NCBI RefSeq assembly: GCF_002868735.1
Contig: NZ_CP025611.1
Location: 2,102,501 to 2,166,500, forward strand
Direction: 5' to 3'
DNA: 64,000 bases
DNA from: Niveispirillum cyanobacteriorum
GTDB lineage: Bacteria > Pseudomonadota > Alphaproteobacteria > Azospirillales > Azospirillaceae
The notes under the pieces were generated by a model. That model was not told where the DNA came from. It searched no databases and saw only the letters and a program-made list of their open reading frames with translations. Within the stretch, counting starts at the first letter, position 1. Each line of letters begins with the position of its first letter. Below are positions 7,744 through 16,253 of the stretch, one piece after another. The translations under genes were made by a program, and so were the position numbers.

Positions 7744-10700
7744 TCAGAAGACCAGACGGGTGCGCAGATAGTAGGACCGGCCGATGGCGGAAGCCGGACG
7801 GCCAATATCGCCATAGAACTGACCCTTGTTAGTCAGGTTGTTGACGCCGGCGGTGACCCGCACCTCTTCGGTCACCTGATAGGACACGGCCGCGTCATGC
7901 ACCCAGGCGGCAGGCGCATAGGCCTGAACGAAGGTGCTGGCCGTTTCCGTTTCCACGCCCGTCAGGGTCTGGCGCGACTGGTAGAAGCCGTACCAGCTGA
8001 CGCTCCAGACATCGTCGCTCCAGGTGACGCTGGGGTTCAGGTTCCATTCGGGGAACAGACGCTCACCCAGCGCATTGTTGGCGGCTGCCGTGTTGCTGGG
8101 GGTCTGGAAGGTCCGGTTCTTTTCGTTCCAGGTGCCCGTCAGGCCCAGTGTGACGCGGCCATTTTCACCCAACCCGATCTCCTCCAAATCCACGGGATAG
8201 ACCAGATCGAAATCGATACCGCTGGCTTCGAACCGGGCGAAATTGATCGTCGTCTGGTTCAGGGAATTGACAGCCAGGAAGGTGGGCGAGGTGCTGGTAC
8301 GGTTACGACCCACCTGCGAGCAGAAGGGATTATCCCGGCTGGGCGCGTCATAGCAGGCGTTCAGGATGTTCTGGCCGGTGACCTGGCTGATCGCATCCTC
8401 GATCTTGATGTTCCAGTAGTCGACGGCCAGCGAGAAGCGGGGCAGGAAGCTGGGCGTCAGCACCGCACCGACCGTGTAGCTGGTGGAGGTTTCCGGGTCC
8501 AGGTCCGGGTTGCCGCCGGTAAAGCCCGGTACGCGGGCGGTGCGGGTGTCCAGCCAGCCATTGGGGATGCCGTCAGCGGCGCAATTGGCGCGACGGTTGG
8601 CCGGGTTGGGGCCAGTGCCGATCTGACCAGCATCGCAGGGATCGACGACCGAGAACAGGGTGGACGAACGCGGGGCAAACAGTTCCTGAATGTTGGGCGC
8701 GCGGATGGTGCGGGAATAGCCGCCACGGGCGCGGATATCCTTCACCGGCGCATAGACGCCGCCCACCTTCCAGGTATTCACGCCACCCACCGTGCTGTAA
8801 TCGCCATAACGATAGGCACCGTCCAGCGACAGCAGCTCCACCCCCGGCAGATCGGCCAGCAGCGGGGCGTTCAGTTCGACAAAGCCTTCGGTGACGTCAA
8901 AGCCGCCGACCACGTTCTGACGACCGCCACGGTCGGTATAGTTCAGACGCTCCCATTCGGTCACTTCAAAGCGGCTGTCTTCCTTGCGATGTTCCAGACC
9001 TGCCGCAAAACCGATGGGACCGCCGGGCAGGGCCAGGGTTTCGCCCAGATCGCCGGTGACACTGGCGTTCCAGACCTGCTGCTTGATGGTGGACTTCACC
9101 GGATTGTCATAGGTGACGAAATCCTGTGCGGCTTCCGAAGGCGCACCCAGACCAAACAGGTTCAAGGGTTTGCACGAACCATCGCCGGCCTTGAACGTGT
9201 TGTAACCGGACCAGGAGAAGACCGGGAAGTCCGATACCGACGGGACCGAGGTGGGGTTCAGGTCCGACCGGCAAACGATCTGGCCATTGGGCGCGCGCAC
9301 CGCGTCGATGGCGGCGAAGAACCGGTCGTTCAGGCGGGTCGGGCGCTTGTCGGTGGCGTCGGTGCGACCGTAATTATAGGACGCCTCATAGGCCCAGCCA
9401 TTGTCCAATTCGCCTTCGAAGCCCAGCACGCCGCGATAGGTGTCGCGGGTGTTGCGGACGACGGGATCGACCACATCGGCATGGTCGCGGGTGATGATGA
9501 ACTGGTAGGTGTTGGCCAGCGCCGGTTCCGCCGCGATCTGAGCATTGGCGATGTCGCGCAGCTGCTGCGGGATGAAGGGATTGTCCAGCTTGATGCGGAT
9601 GCTGTCGTCGAAGGTGCGGATGCTTTCGACCTGACGGCTGGTGTTGCGGACGTACTTGGCCTCCACGAACGGCTTGAAGTAGGGGCTGACTTCATAGCGG
9701 GCGTTCAGGTTGGCCGTCTGCGTGGACAGGTCACCCACCAGGGTGGCGCGGTCCAGATAATCGGGCGTGCCATCGCCACCGAACTGATCATTATTGGCGA
9801 ATATGCCGTCCTGGAACGGGCGAATGCGGCCCGTGGCGGGATCGATGACCAGACAGCCATAGCCACGGCGCCCCGGATAGTTCTGCACGCAGTCGCGTAC
9901 GCCGTTGCTGTCCAGGTCGATGTTCGGCGCACGGCTGTTGGTGCCCGACACGGGGAAGCCCGTGCCGCGCGGGTCAAAGCCAATAATGCCGTAGATCGAA
10001 GACAGGCCGAAACGCTGGTTCGTTCCGAAGGTGCGGGCCTTTGCATTCGTGGCGCGGGCGATCAGGGTCTGGCCGGCAATGGCCTGATTGGCGGTGGACA
10101 GCGACAGAATGCGGGTGCCCGCCGTGACGCCCGCGGCGCGCAGGGCCGGGGTCAGGTCCGTTTCCTGAATGAACAGGTCGGGATTGGCCGTGTCATCGGC
10201 GATGCCATTGCCGCGCGACCATTTGCGGTCACCAAATTCCAGCGGTTTCTGATCCACCGACGACAGGGACAGGGTGATGTTGCCCTTGCCGTCGTCGAAA
10301 TTGCGGCCAATGGTGGCGGCAACATAGCGGCGGTCGGCATCGCCCTTTTCCGACAGGCCATATTGCGCCGTCAGGTCCTGGCCCTCGAAATCCTTCTTCA
10401 GGACAAAATTGACCACACCGGTCACGGCGTCGGAGCCATAGACGGCAGACGCACCGCCGGTCAGCACATCGACGCGTTCGACCAGGGCCGACGGGATGGT
10501 GGAGATGTCCACCGACGCCTCACCGGCGATGCCGGCCACATGGCGGCGGCCATTGACCAGCACCAGGGTGCGGGCGGCCCCCAGGCCACGCAGATTGGCG
10601 GTGGGGACGGGCGAGGCCGAGGAGAGCTGGTCGGACGACCTTGTGTTCTGCAGGGCCGGCAGGCGGCTCAGCGCGTCGGAAATGCTGGTGATGCCGCGTG

Positions 10701-10875
10701 AGGACAGTTCCGCCTCGCCCAGGGCCGTGACGGGCACGGGGCTCTGTTCGGCGGGCCGCGCAATGCGCGATCCGGTCACAACAATCTCTTCCAGCAGGCC
10801 GCTATCCTGCGCGATGGCGGGGCTGGCCAGCAGGGCCAGCGCGGTTGTGGTGGCCAGCAGATGCTTGGTGTTCAT
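7744..10875 (-). CDS. TonB-dependent outer-membrane receptor
   Basis: Ligand-gated outer-membrane transporter driven by TonB. A signal peptide (MNTKHLLATTTALALLASPAIA) precedes a plug domain that begins with the EEIVVTGSR motif and continues through AVYGSDAVTGVVNF; a long beta-barrel follows and ends in the aromatic terminus YYLRTRLVF expected for barrel assembly. Length of 1043 aa is typical of peptide or polymer receptors of this subfamily. ATG 10875 is chosen because GAGGGA lies 7 nt upstream; the TTG at 10890 would precede the signal peptide. Position between an ABC importer and cyanophycinase suggests that it imports cyanophycin fragments or the dipeptide; the substrate is inferred from context only. 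Confidence 0.93.
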   Translation of the reverse strand: MNTKHLLATTTALALLASPAIAQDSGLLEEIVVTGSRIARPAEQSPVPVTALGEAELSSRGITSISDALSRLPALQNTRSSDQLSSASPVPTANLRGLGAARTLVLVNGRRHVAGIAGEASVDISTIPSALVERVDVLTGGASAVYGSDAVTGVVNFVLKKDFEGQDLTAQYGLSEKGDADRRYVAATIGRNFDDGKGNITLSLSSVDQKPLEFGDRKWSRGNGIADDTANPDLFIQETDLTPALRAAGVTAGTRILSLSTANQAIAGQTLIARATNAKARTFGTNQRFGLSSIYGIIGFDPRGTGFPVSGTNSRAPNIDLDSNGVRDCVQNYPGRRGYGCLVIDPATGRIRPFQDGIFANNDQFGGDGTPDYLDRATLVGDLSTQTANLNARYEVSPYFKPFVEAKYVRNTSRQVESIRTFDDSIRIKLDNPFIPQQLRDIANAQIAAEPALANTYQFIITRDHADVVDPVVRNTRDTYRGVLGFEGELDNGWAYEASYNYGRTDATDKRPTRLNDRFFAAIDAVRAPNGQIVCRSDLNPTSVPSVSDFPVFSWSGYNTFKAGDGSCKPLNLFGLGAPSEAAQDFVTYDNPVKSTIKQQVWNASVTGDLGETLALPGGPIGFAAGLEHRKEDSRFEVTEWERLNYTDRGGRQNVVGGFDVTEGFVELNAPLLADLPGVELLSLDGAYRYGDYSTVGGVNTWKVGGVYAPVKDIRARGGYSRTIRAPNIQELFAPRSSTLFSVVDPCDAGQIGTGPNPANRRANCAADGIPNGWLDTRTARVPGFTGGNPDLDPETSTSYTVGAVLTPSFLPRFSLAVDYWNIKIEDAISQVTGQNILNACYDAPSRDNPFCSQVGRNRTSTSPTFLAVNSLNQTTINFARFEASGIDFDLVYPVDLEEIGLGENGRVTLGLTGTWNEKNRTFQTPSNTAAANNALGERLFPEWNLNPSVTWSDDVWSVSWYGFYQSRQTLTGVETETASTFVQAYAPAAWVHDAAVSYQVTEEVRVTAGVNNLTNKGQFYGDIGRPASAIGRSYYLRTRLVF

Positions 10876-10975
10876 GGTGAAGTCCCTCAACTGAAGTCTC
10901 CCGAGTGTCTGAATGGGGCTGCCCGTTTGCCGGGTCTCGCGCCCAGGGTGGTTTTAGGTGGCGTTTCGGACGGGT

Positions 10976-11770
10976 TCAGGCGTGGCCGGCGCGGTGCAGG
11001 CTGCTGGCCAGGAAGGTGCGCAGGCGGTCGCTCTGCGGGTTGGTCATCAGGTCGGCGGGCGCGCCCTGCTCCTCAATCCGGCCCTTGTGCAGGAAGACAA
11101 GCTGACTGCCGACATCGCGGGCGAAGGCCATTTCGTGGGTCACGACCACCATGGTCCGCCCCTCCTCGGCCAGGCCGCGCATGACACGCAGCACCTCGCC
11201 CACCAGTTCGGGGTCGAGCGCGCTGGTCGGCTCATCGAACAGCATCACGTCGGGTTCCATGGCCAGCGCGCGGGCAATGGCCACGCGCTGCTGTTCGCCG
11301 CCCGACAGATGGGCCGGATAGGCATCACGCCGGTGCAGGACACCGACACGGGCCAGATAATGCTCGGCCCGCTCTATCGCCTCTGCCTTGGACAGGCCGT
11401 TGACCCGGATCGGCGCCTCGATGACGTTGCGCAGAACCGTCATGTGGCCCCACAGGTTGAACTGCTGGAACACCATCGACAGTCGCGCACGCAGGCGGCG
11501 CAGTTGGGCGGGGTCGGTTGGGGACAGTTCGCCGGTACGGTCGGGGCGCAGGGCCAGCGTTTCGCCAGCCACCGTCAGGCGCCCGGCATTGGGCCGTTCC
11601 AGCAGATTCAGACAGCGCAGCAGGGTGCTTTTCCCCGATCCCGATGCGCCAATCAGGGCGATGACATCGCCAGCCTGAGCTTGAAGCGAGACATCATGCA
11701 GCACATCGATGCTGCCGTAACGTTTGGCGATATTGTCGGCTTGCAGCTTGATTTCCATGGGATGACTCAC
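10976..11770 (-). CDS. Polar amino acid ABC transporter ATP-binding protein (HisP/AotP-like)
   Basis: ATPase of a HisP/GlnQ-type importer. Walker A GASGSGKST is at 41-49, the signature LSGGEQQ at 155-161 and Walker B VMLFDE at 175-180; the ENLW-like segment FNLWGHMTVLRNV is typical of basic amino acid importers. Its start codon overlaps the stop of the upstream CphZ-like gene by 4 nt. With the two permeases and binding protein it completes one importer. Gene order binding protein, permease, permease, hydrolase, ATPase resembles the Pseudomonas aotJQMOP set, pointing to arginine, ornithine or beta-Asp-Arg as cargo. Confidence 0.92.
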   Translation of the reverse strand: MSHPMEIKLQADNIAKRYGSIDVLHDVSLQAQAGDVIALIGASGSGKSTLLRCLNLLERPNAGRLTVAGETLALRPDRTGELSPTDPAQLRRLRARLSMVFQQFNLWGHMTVLRNVIEAPIRVNGLSKAEAIERAEHYLARVGVLHRRDAYPAHLSGGEQQRVAIARALAMEPDVMLFDEPTSALDPELVGEVLRVMRGLAEEGRTMVVVTHEMAFARDVGSQLVFLHKGRIEEQGAPADLMTNPQSDRLRTFLASSLHRAGHA

Positions 11771-12882
11771 GGGCTCAACAGGTTGCCGGAACGGCGCAGG
11801 CGGGTGCCGGCCAGCTTGCCCAGACGGTTGCCGGGGAAGGCCATGCGGGTGGCGATACGGGCGAACAGCAGGCCACCACCCTGACTGGCGACGGGGACCG
11901 CTTGACCGGTAACGGGATCAATGATGTCCGCCACGATCTCCCCCGCCTCCACCGCGGCACCCAGCGGGCGGCGATAGACCAGGACGCCGGCGGCCGGGGC
12001 TGTCAGCGGCTCCACCGCTTCCAGCGGGGTCGGCTGACACAAGGCCGGCGGCAGATCGGGAACAGCGCCGGTCACAGCCCCGGCATGGATCAGGAACGCC
12101 ACCAGTGCCCTTGCATCGCGGTCGGCGAGATCATGGTCGACATCGGCCTGACCACGCAGTTCCACCGTGACTGACCGGCAGGCCAACGGGATCGGGTATT
12201 GGGGGAACCGCTGGCGCAGCACAGCCCAGGGGCGGCTCACCGCCTCGTCAAACGGGTGGTCACCGCTTTCATCGGCGGTCAACAGTGCCTGGGACCCCAG
12301 CAGCCGGGACAGCGGCTCTACCTCTTCAGCCAGCGGCGTAAGAGTATAGAGATGCATCACGGCCTCATGGTCGCAATGCAGGTCCAGCACCCAATCGGCC
12401 CCTACCGCCAGCGACATCAGCAGCACCTTCAGATGCTGGGCGGGCGATTGCGGGCGCATCTCCGACAGGGCATCGGCCAGGGCGGCCCGGATCAGGGCGG
12501 TGTTGCTGGCGGCATCATCGCCCAGCCGGCCCTGCACCCGCGCGGTGGCCGCCGGGACCAGCCAGGGGAAATCGCGGTTGAAATTGCGCCCATCGGTCAG
12601 GTCGAACCGGCCCAGCATGTCGCCCAGTACGGCCTGGGAGAGGCCGATCGGGTTGGCGATGGGGACCAGCACCACCTCGCCCACCAGCTTGCCCTCGGCC
12701 TCCAGCCGGGTCAGGTGGCGGCGCAGCTTGTCGGCCACCAGCATGGCGGGGATTTCATCAGCATGCAGGCTGGCCTGGATATGCACACGGGGGCGTCCGC
12801 CGGGGGTGCCAAAGCGCTGCACCGTCACGGTACGGTGGGTGCCTTGCGTCGTGCCGGGCAGGGACAGGGTTTCAGATCGCAC
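11767..12882 (-). CDS. Succinylglutamate desuccinylase/aspartoacylase-family hydrolase, probable cyanophycin dipeptide hydrolase (CphZ/AotO-like)
   Basis: Cytosolic zinc hydrolase of the M14-like AstE/AspA family. Numbered from the GTG at 12882, the zinc ligands are His40 and Glu43 (LHADE) and His169 (DLHCDH), and Glu241 in TVELRGQ is the probable base. AotO of Pseudomonas, encoded inside an arginine-type ABC operon, is a cyanophycin dipeptide hydrolase (CphZ) that splits beta-Asp-Arg into Asp and Arg; this protein is in the same family and the same genetic setting, with cyanophycinase nearby. A C-terminal biotinyl-lipoyl-like beta domain (GVLVYRRPLGAAVEAGEIVADI) is also typical of the AotO/DoeB branch. 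GTG 12882 has GAGGAG 10 nt upstream; the in-frame start at 12972 would overlap the permease gene by 76 nt. Deacylation of another N-acyl amino acid is the main alternative. Confidence 0.78.
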   Translation of the reverse strand: MRSETLSLPGTTQGTHRTVTVQRFGTPGGRPRVHIQASLHADEIPAMLVADKLRRHLTRLEAEGKLVGEVVLVPIANPIGLSQAVLGDMLGRFDLTDGRNFNRDFPWLVPAATARVQGRLGDDAASNTALIRAALADALSEMRPQSPAQHLKVLLMSLAVGADWVLDLHCDHEAVMHLYTLTPLAEEVEPLSRLLGSQALLTADESGDHPFDEAVSRPWAVLRQRFPQYPIPLACRSVTVELRGQADVDHDLADRDARALVAFLIHAGAVTGAVPDLPPALCQPTPLEAVEPLTAPAAGVLVYRRPLGAAVEAGEIVADIIDPVTGQAVPVASQGGGLLFARIATRMAFPGNRLGKLAGTRLRRSGNLLSP

Positions 12883-12896
12883 GATGGTGCCGCTCC

Positions 12897-13601
12897 TCAA
12901 GAGGCGCCGGCCGGGCGCGCCAGATGCCGCAGCAGGCGGCGCTCCAGCAGCCGGAACAGGCCGGTGATGCACAGGGTCAGGGCGAGATAGAACAGGGCCG
13001 CCGTGCCGAACGCTTCCACCGCCAACAAGGTGTTGGCATGGACGTCGCGGGCCACGCGGGTGATCTCCACCAAGGTCACCGCACTGGCGATGGAGGTGGC
13101 GTGCATCAGCATCACCAGCTCATTGCCATATTGCGGCAGGGCGCGGCGGACGGCGCCGGGGATCAGGATGCGGGTGTAGATGTCAAAGCCCGTCATGCCC
13201 AGGCTGCGCGCTGCCTCCACCTCTCCCGCCGGGGTGGCGCGCAAGGCACCAGCCAGCATTTCGGTCGTGTAGGCAGCCGTGTTCAGCGTGAAAGCGATCC
13301 AGGCGCAGAACCAGGGCTCACGCAGCAGCGGCCACAGGCTGCTTTCCCGGACCAGATCGAACTGTGCCAGTCCGAAATAGACCATGAAAAGCTGCACCAG
13401 CAGCGGTGTGCCGCGCAGCACATAGGTGAACAGGAAGACGGGCCGCGACAGGAACGGGTTGGCCGACACCCGCGCCACCGCCAGCGGCAGCGACAGCGAC
13501 AGACCGGCGGCCGCAGAGGCCAGCAGCAGCAGGATCGTGACGCGAGCCCCGTCCAGGAAGGCCGGCAGATTGTCCTGGATAATCTGAAGATCGATCATCA
13601 C
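12897..13601 (-). CDS. Polar amino acid ABC transporter permease (HisM/AotM-like)
   Basis: Inner-membrane permease of the His/Glu/Gln/Arg type, 234 aa. It shows the usual membrane helices, the FTYVLRGTPLLVQLF motif near residues 57-72 and the EAA loop (EVEAARSLGMTGFDIYTRILIPGAVR) that docks the ATPase. Its ATG overlaps the stop codon of the other permease gene by 4 nt, so the two permeases are made as a coupled heterodimer. Confidence 0.93.
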   Translation of the reverse strand: MMIDLQIIQDNLPAFLDGARVTILLLLASAAAGLSLSLPLAVARVSANPFLSRPVFLFTYVLRGTPLLVQLFMVYFGLAQFDLVRESSLWPLLREPWFCAWIAFTLNTAAYTTEMLAGALRATPAGEVEAARSLGMTGFDIYTRILIPGAVRRALPQYGNELVMLMHATSIASAVTLVEITRVARDVHANTLLAVEAFGTAALFYLALTLCITGLFRLLERRLLRHLARPAGAS

Positions 13602-14284
13602 AGCACCGCCTTGCGCACGCCGAGCGAGAAGCGCTTTTCAACCTGGCCAAGCGCCAAGATCGATACCGTCGTCACCGCCAGATAAATGGCCGCGACGGCG
13701 GCATAGAAGGTGAAGGGCTGGGCCGTGGCGGCGGTCGCTAGGCTGGCGCGGTGGACCATGTCATCCAGACCGATGATCGACACCAGGGCCGAGGCCTTGA
13801 CCATGACCAGCCAGTTATTGGCAAAACCGGGGATGGCGTGGCGGATCATCTGCGGCAGGGTGATGTGCCAGAGGACCTGAAACCCGCTCATCCCATAAGC
13901 CAGCCCGGCTTCGGCCTGTCCCTTAGGGATCGCCAGGAAGGCGCCCCGGAAGGTTTCCGTCAGATAGGCGCCATAGATGAAGCCCAGGGTCAGGCTGCCG
14001 GCCAGGAACGGATCGATATCAATATAGTCCCAGCCCAGACGCAGGCCGATATCATTGACCAGCGCCTGACCGCCATAGAACAGGGCCAGCATCAGCACCA
14101 GATCGGGAATGGAGCGGATCAGTGTGGTGTAGGTACCGGCAACAGCCTGTGCCCCACGCTCCGACGACAGCTTGGCCAGCGCGCCGGCCAACCCGAACAG
14201 TGAAGCGATGCTGAGCGACACCAACGACACCGATAATGTCGTCAGCAAGCCGTCAAGCAGGATGGGCAGATACTCGATCAGCAT
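13598..14284 (-). CDS. Polar amino acid ABC transporter permease (HisQ/AotQ-like)
   Basis: Second permease subunit of the same importer. The TLIRSIPDLVLMLALFYGG segment and the EAA loop (KGQAEAGLAYGMSGFQVLWHITLPQMIRHAIP region) match HisQ. The start is uncertain: ATG 14284 gives the usual short N-terminus (MLIEYLPILLDG), while 14290 or a GTG at 14305 would add two or seven residues. It follows the binding-protein gene after a hairpin-containing gap. Confidence 0.92.
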   Translation of the reverse strand: MLIEYLPILLDGLLTTLSVSLVSLSIASLFGLAGALAKLSSERGAQAVAGTYTTLIRSIPDLVLMLALFYGGQALVNDIGLRLGWDYIDIDPFLAGSLTLGFIYGAYLTETFRGAFLAIPKGQAEAGLAYGMSGFQVLWHITLPQMIRHAIPGFANNWLVMVKASALVSIIGLDDMVHRASLATAATAQPFTFYAAVAAIYLAVTTVSILALGQVEKRFSLGVRKAVL

Positions 14285-14364
14285 GGGCATGCAACCGGCG
14301 TTCACCCCCGGCAGGGCCGGGGATGGGAGGGAGGGGCAGTGGTGGAAAAAGGCGGGAACGGATC

Positions 14365-14383
14365 AGGGCGGGTTGGCCGCCCT
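14365..14383 (-). terminator. Intercistronic hairpin between binding-protein and permease genes
   Basis: A perfect 7-bp stem (14365-14371 with 14377-14383) directly follows the binding-protein stop codon. A TTTTT run follows about 13 nt later on the minus strand. Such hairpins often keep the binding protein more abundant than the permeases. Confidence 0.45.
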
Positions 14384-14388
14384 ATTCC

Positions 14389-15168
14389 TCAAGAGTTCCC
14401 GCCCGAGACATCGAAGGTGAAGTAGCGTTGGGCGATCTGCTGATAGCGGCCATCGGCCTTGATGGCTTTCAGGGCGGCGTTGATCCGGTCGCGCAAGGGC
14501 GTATCGCCCTTGCGCACGGCGATGCCGACATCACTGTCGCCCTTCAGGCGCAGCGGCTCGCCTACGGTGGCAAACCCCGCGCCCTCCGGCCGCTTCAGGA
14601 ACAAACCCTCCGCGATCACCGATGAACCGAGTGCGATATCCCCGCGCCCCGCGCGCAGTTCCAGGTAGACATCCGTCTCCTTGGCGACCAGCAGCAGGCG
14701 GCTGTTGGGGTATTTTTCCTTGGCATGTTTGGCGCGCGGGCTGTTACGCAGGACGATAATCGTCTTGCCCTTCAGCGCGTCGGGCGTAGGCTCCGTAAAG
14801 GCGCCCTGCTTGGCGACCCAGCGGGAGGGGACATCATAATAGACGTCGGAGAAATCGACGATTTTCGCCCGGTCGGCGGTGATCGTCATGGAGGCGACGA
14901 TCATGTCGAACTTACGGGTGTTCAGCGCCGGGATCATCCCGTCCCATTCCTGCTGCACCAGGGTGCAATCGACCTTCATTTCCGCGCACAGCGCGTTGGC
15001 GATGTCGATATCAAAGCCAGACAGTTTCCCGTCCGGACCAATCACCGAAAAGGGCGGATAATTGCCTTCCACCCCCACCCGCATGCGGGCGTTCTGCGCA
15101 TCAGCAGGTGCGGTCAGAAGCAACAGACTTGCGGCGAACCCCGCCGTCAGGGACATAAGACGCATCAT
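14389..15168 (-). CDS. Periplasmic amino acid-binding protein (LAO/AotJ-like)
   Basis: Solute-binding protein of SBP family 3 for polar or basic amino acids. The signal peptide (MMRLMSLTAGFAASLLLLTAPADA) is followed by the family opening RVGVEGNYPPFS, then GFDIDIANALC, the hinge DMIVASMTIT and an acidic pocket region. Mature length is about 235 aa, normal for LAO-type proteins. ATG 15168 has GGAAG 9 nt upstream; the in-frame ATG at 15237 would bury the signal peptide. As first gene of the minus-strand operon facing rpiR, it is the best place to look for the operon promoter. Confidence 0.9.
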   Translation of the reverse strand: MMRLMSLTAGFAASLLLLTAPADAQNARMRVGVEGNYPPFSVIGPDGKLSGFDIDIANALCAEMKVDCTLVQQEWDGMIPALNTRKFDMIVASMTITADRAKIVDFSDVYYDVPSRWVAKQGAFTEPTPDALKGKTIIVLRNSPRAKHAKEKYPNSRLLLVAKETDVYLELRAGRGDIALGSSVIAEGLFLKRPEGAGFATVGEPLRLKGDSDVGIAVRKGDTPLRDRINAALKAIKADGRYQQIAQRYFTFDVSGGNS

Positions 15169-15230
15169 GGCAACTGGCTTCCGGCACGTTTCGCAATGAT
15201 CGGCTCGATGGAATGGACAATGACACGTTA

Positions 15231-15255
15231 TTTTCATAAGATCAATCTATGAAAA
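15231..15255. promoter_or_regulatory. Inverted repeat overlapping rpiR start, candidate operator
   Basis: TTTTCATA and TATGAAAA form a perfect 8-bp inverted repeat with a 9-nt spacer. It sits in the short divergent region between the binding-protein gene and the RpiR regulator gene and covers the regulator's own ATG. Its AT-rich nature stands out from the flanks. A role as the RpiR operator is inferred. Confidence 0.45.
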
Positions 15256-16193
15256 AATCCTCTCAGGCTGATTTTCACGCCCCGGGCCAGGGCGACGTGC
15301 AAAGCCAATCCGCCCCCTCTACGGAGGTGGCGTTTGCCGATACCGACCTGGGCCGACGGCTGCTGGCGGTGATGGCGGATGGGACGGCGTCGAACCGGAC
15401 GATTGCGGAGCATCTGCTGCGCAATCCTGTCCGGATCACGGCGTGGAGCATCGAGGATCTGGCCGGTGCCATCGGCGTGTCGAACGCCACCTTGAGCCGG
15501 TTTGCACGTGCCGTTGGCTATGCTGGCTATCCCGACCTGCGAGCGGGCATGGCGGAGACGTTGCAGACGGTGCTGCGACCCGTTGAAAAGCTGCGCAGCA
15601 GTTTCGATCGTGCCGACCCGACCCAGGCCGCCATCAATGAGGGGCTGGAGGCGACGCTGTCGCACCTGTCACGGGTGGCCGATCAATTGGCAGGGGGGAC
15701 GCAGCTATCGGAACTGGTCACCCGGCTGAACGCGGCGCGCACCATCTATGTTATGGGTTTCGGCCTGTCGGCCCATGTCGCAGGGCTGCTGACCCTAGGG
15801 TTGCAGCCCTTCTGCGCCAATCTGGTCAATGTCGTGGAGTTTGGGGGCACGGAGGTCGCAGCGGGCCGATTGATGAATCTGGGCGAGGGTGATGTCCTGA
15901 TCGCCATCGCCTTCCCCCGCTATGCCCAAGCGGCACTGCACCTGACGAGTTTCGCCAAGTCGCGCAAGGCGCATGTGGTTGCCATTACTGACAGTCCCGT
16001 GTCGCCACTGGCGCAACGGGCGGACACCATCCTACTGGCCGAAAGTACGCATCCCGTCCTGTCCAGCAGCATGGCGGCGGCGGTGCTGATGGCAGAAACG
16101 CTGGTCACTGCCATGATGCTGTCCAACCGGGACAATGTCGCCCGCGCAGAAAGCCTGACCGACGCAATATCCAGCTATCTGCATAATCCGTAG
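15249..16193 (+). CDS. MurR/RpiR family transcriptional regulator
   Basis: Regulator with an N-terminal RpiR helix-turn-helix (about residues 40-95, WSIEDLAGAIGVSNATLSRFARAVGYAGYPDLR) and a C-terminal SIS sugar-phosphate-type binding domain (about 145-280). It is divergently transcribed from the amino acid importer/cyanophycin block and is therefore its likely regulator, replacing the ArgR found with the Pseudomonas aot operon. No ribosome site is visible before ATG 15249, and translation might start later, for example at GTG 15297. The effector is unknown; SIS domains usually bind phosphosugars, which would be unexpected for an arginine-polymer pathway. Confidence 0.88.
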   Translation: MKKSSQADFHAPGQGDVQSQSAPSTEVAFADTDLGRRLLAVMADGTASNRTIAEHLLRNPVRITAWSIEDLAGAIGVSNATLSRFARAVGYAGYPDLRAGMAETLQTVLRPVEKLRSSFDRADPTQAAINEGLEATLSHLSRVADQLAGGTQLSELVTRLNAARTIYVMGFGLSAHVAGLLTLGLQPFCANLVNVVEFGGTEVAAGRLMNLGEGDVLIAIAFPRYAQAALHLTSFAKSRKAHVVAITDSPVSPLAQRADTILLAESTHPVLSSSMAAAVLMAETLVTAMMLSNRDNVARAESLTDAISSYLHNP

Positions 16194-16197
16194 AAGG

Positions 16198-16236
16198 GCG
16201 GCAGGGCGGGGCGAGATCGTCGCCCCGCCCTGCCGC
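16198..16236. terminator. Bidirectional hairpin terminator between rpiR-type and tautomerase genes
   Basis: A perfect 17-bp stem (16198-16214 with 16220-16236) with a 5-nt loop lies 4 nt past the regulator stop and 17 nt before the end of the convergent tautomerase gene. It can serve both genes. Confidence 0.75.
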
Positions 16237-16253
16237 TTCAGCAAAACGCACTG

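Noticed and set aside
7621-10701. 1026-aa plus-strand frame opposite the TonB receptor
   Set aside because: Antisense shadow of a GC-rich gene; Gly/Arg/Gln-rich, no domains, no ribosome site.
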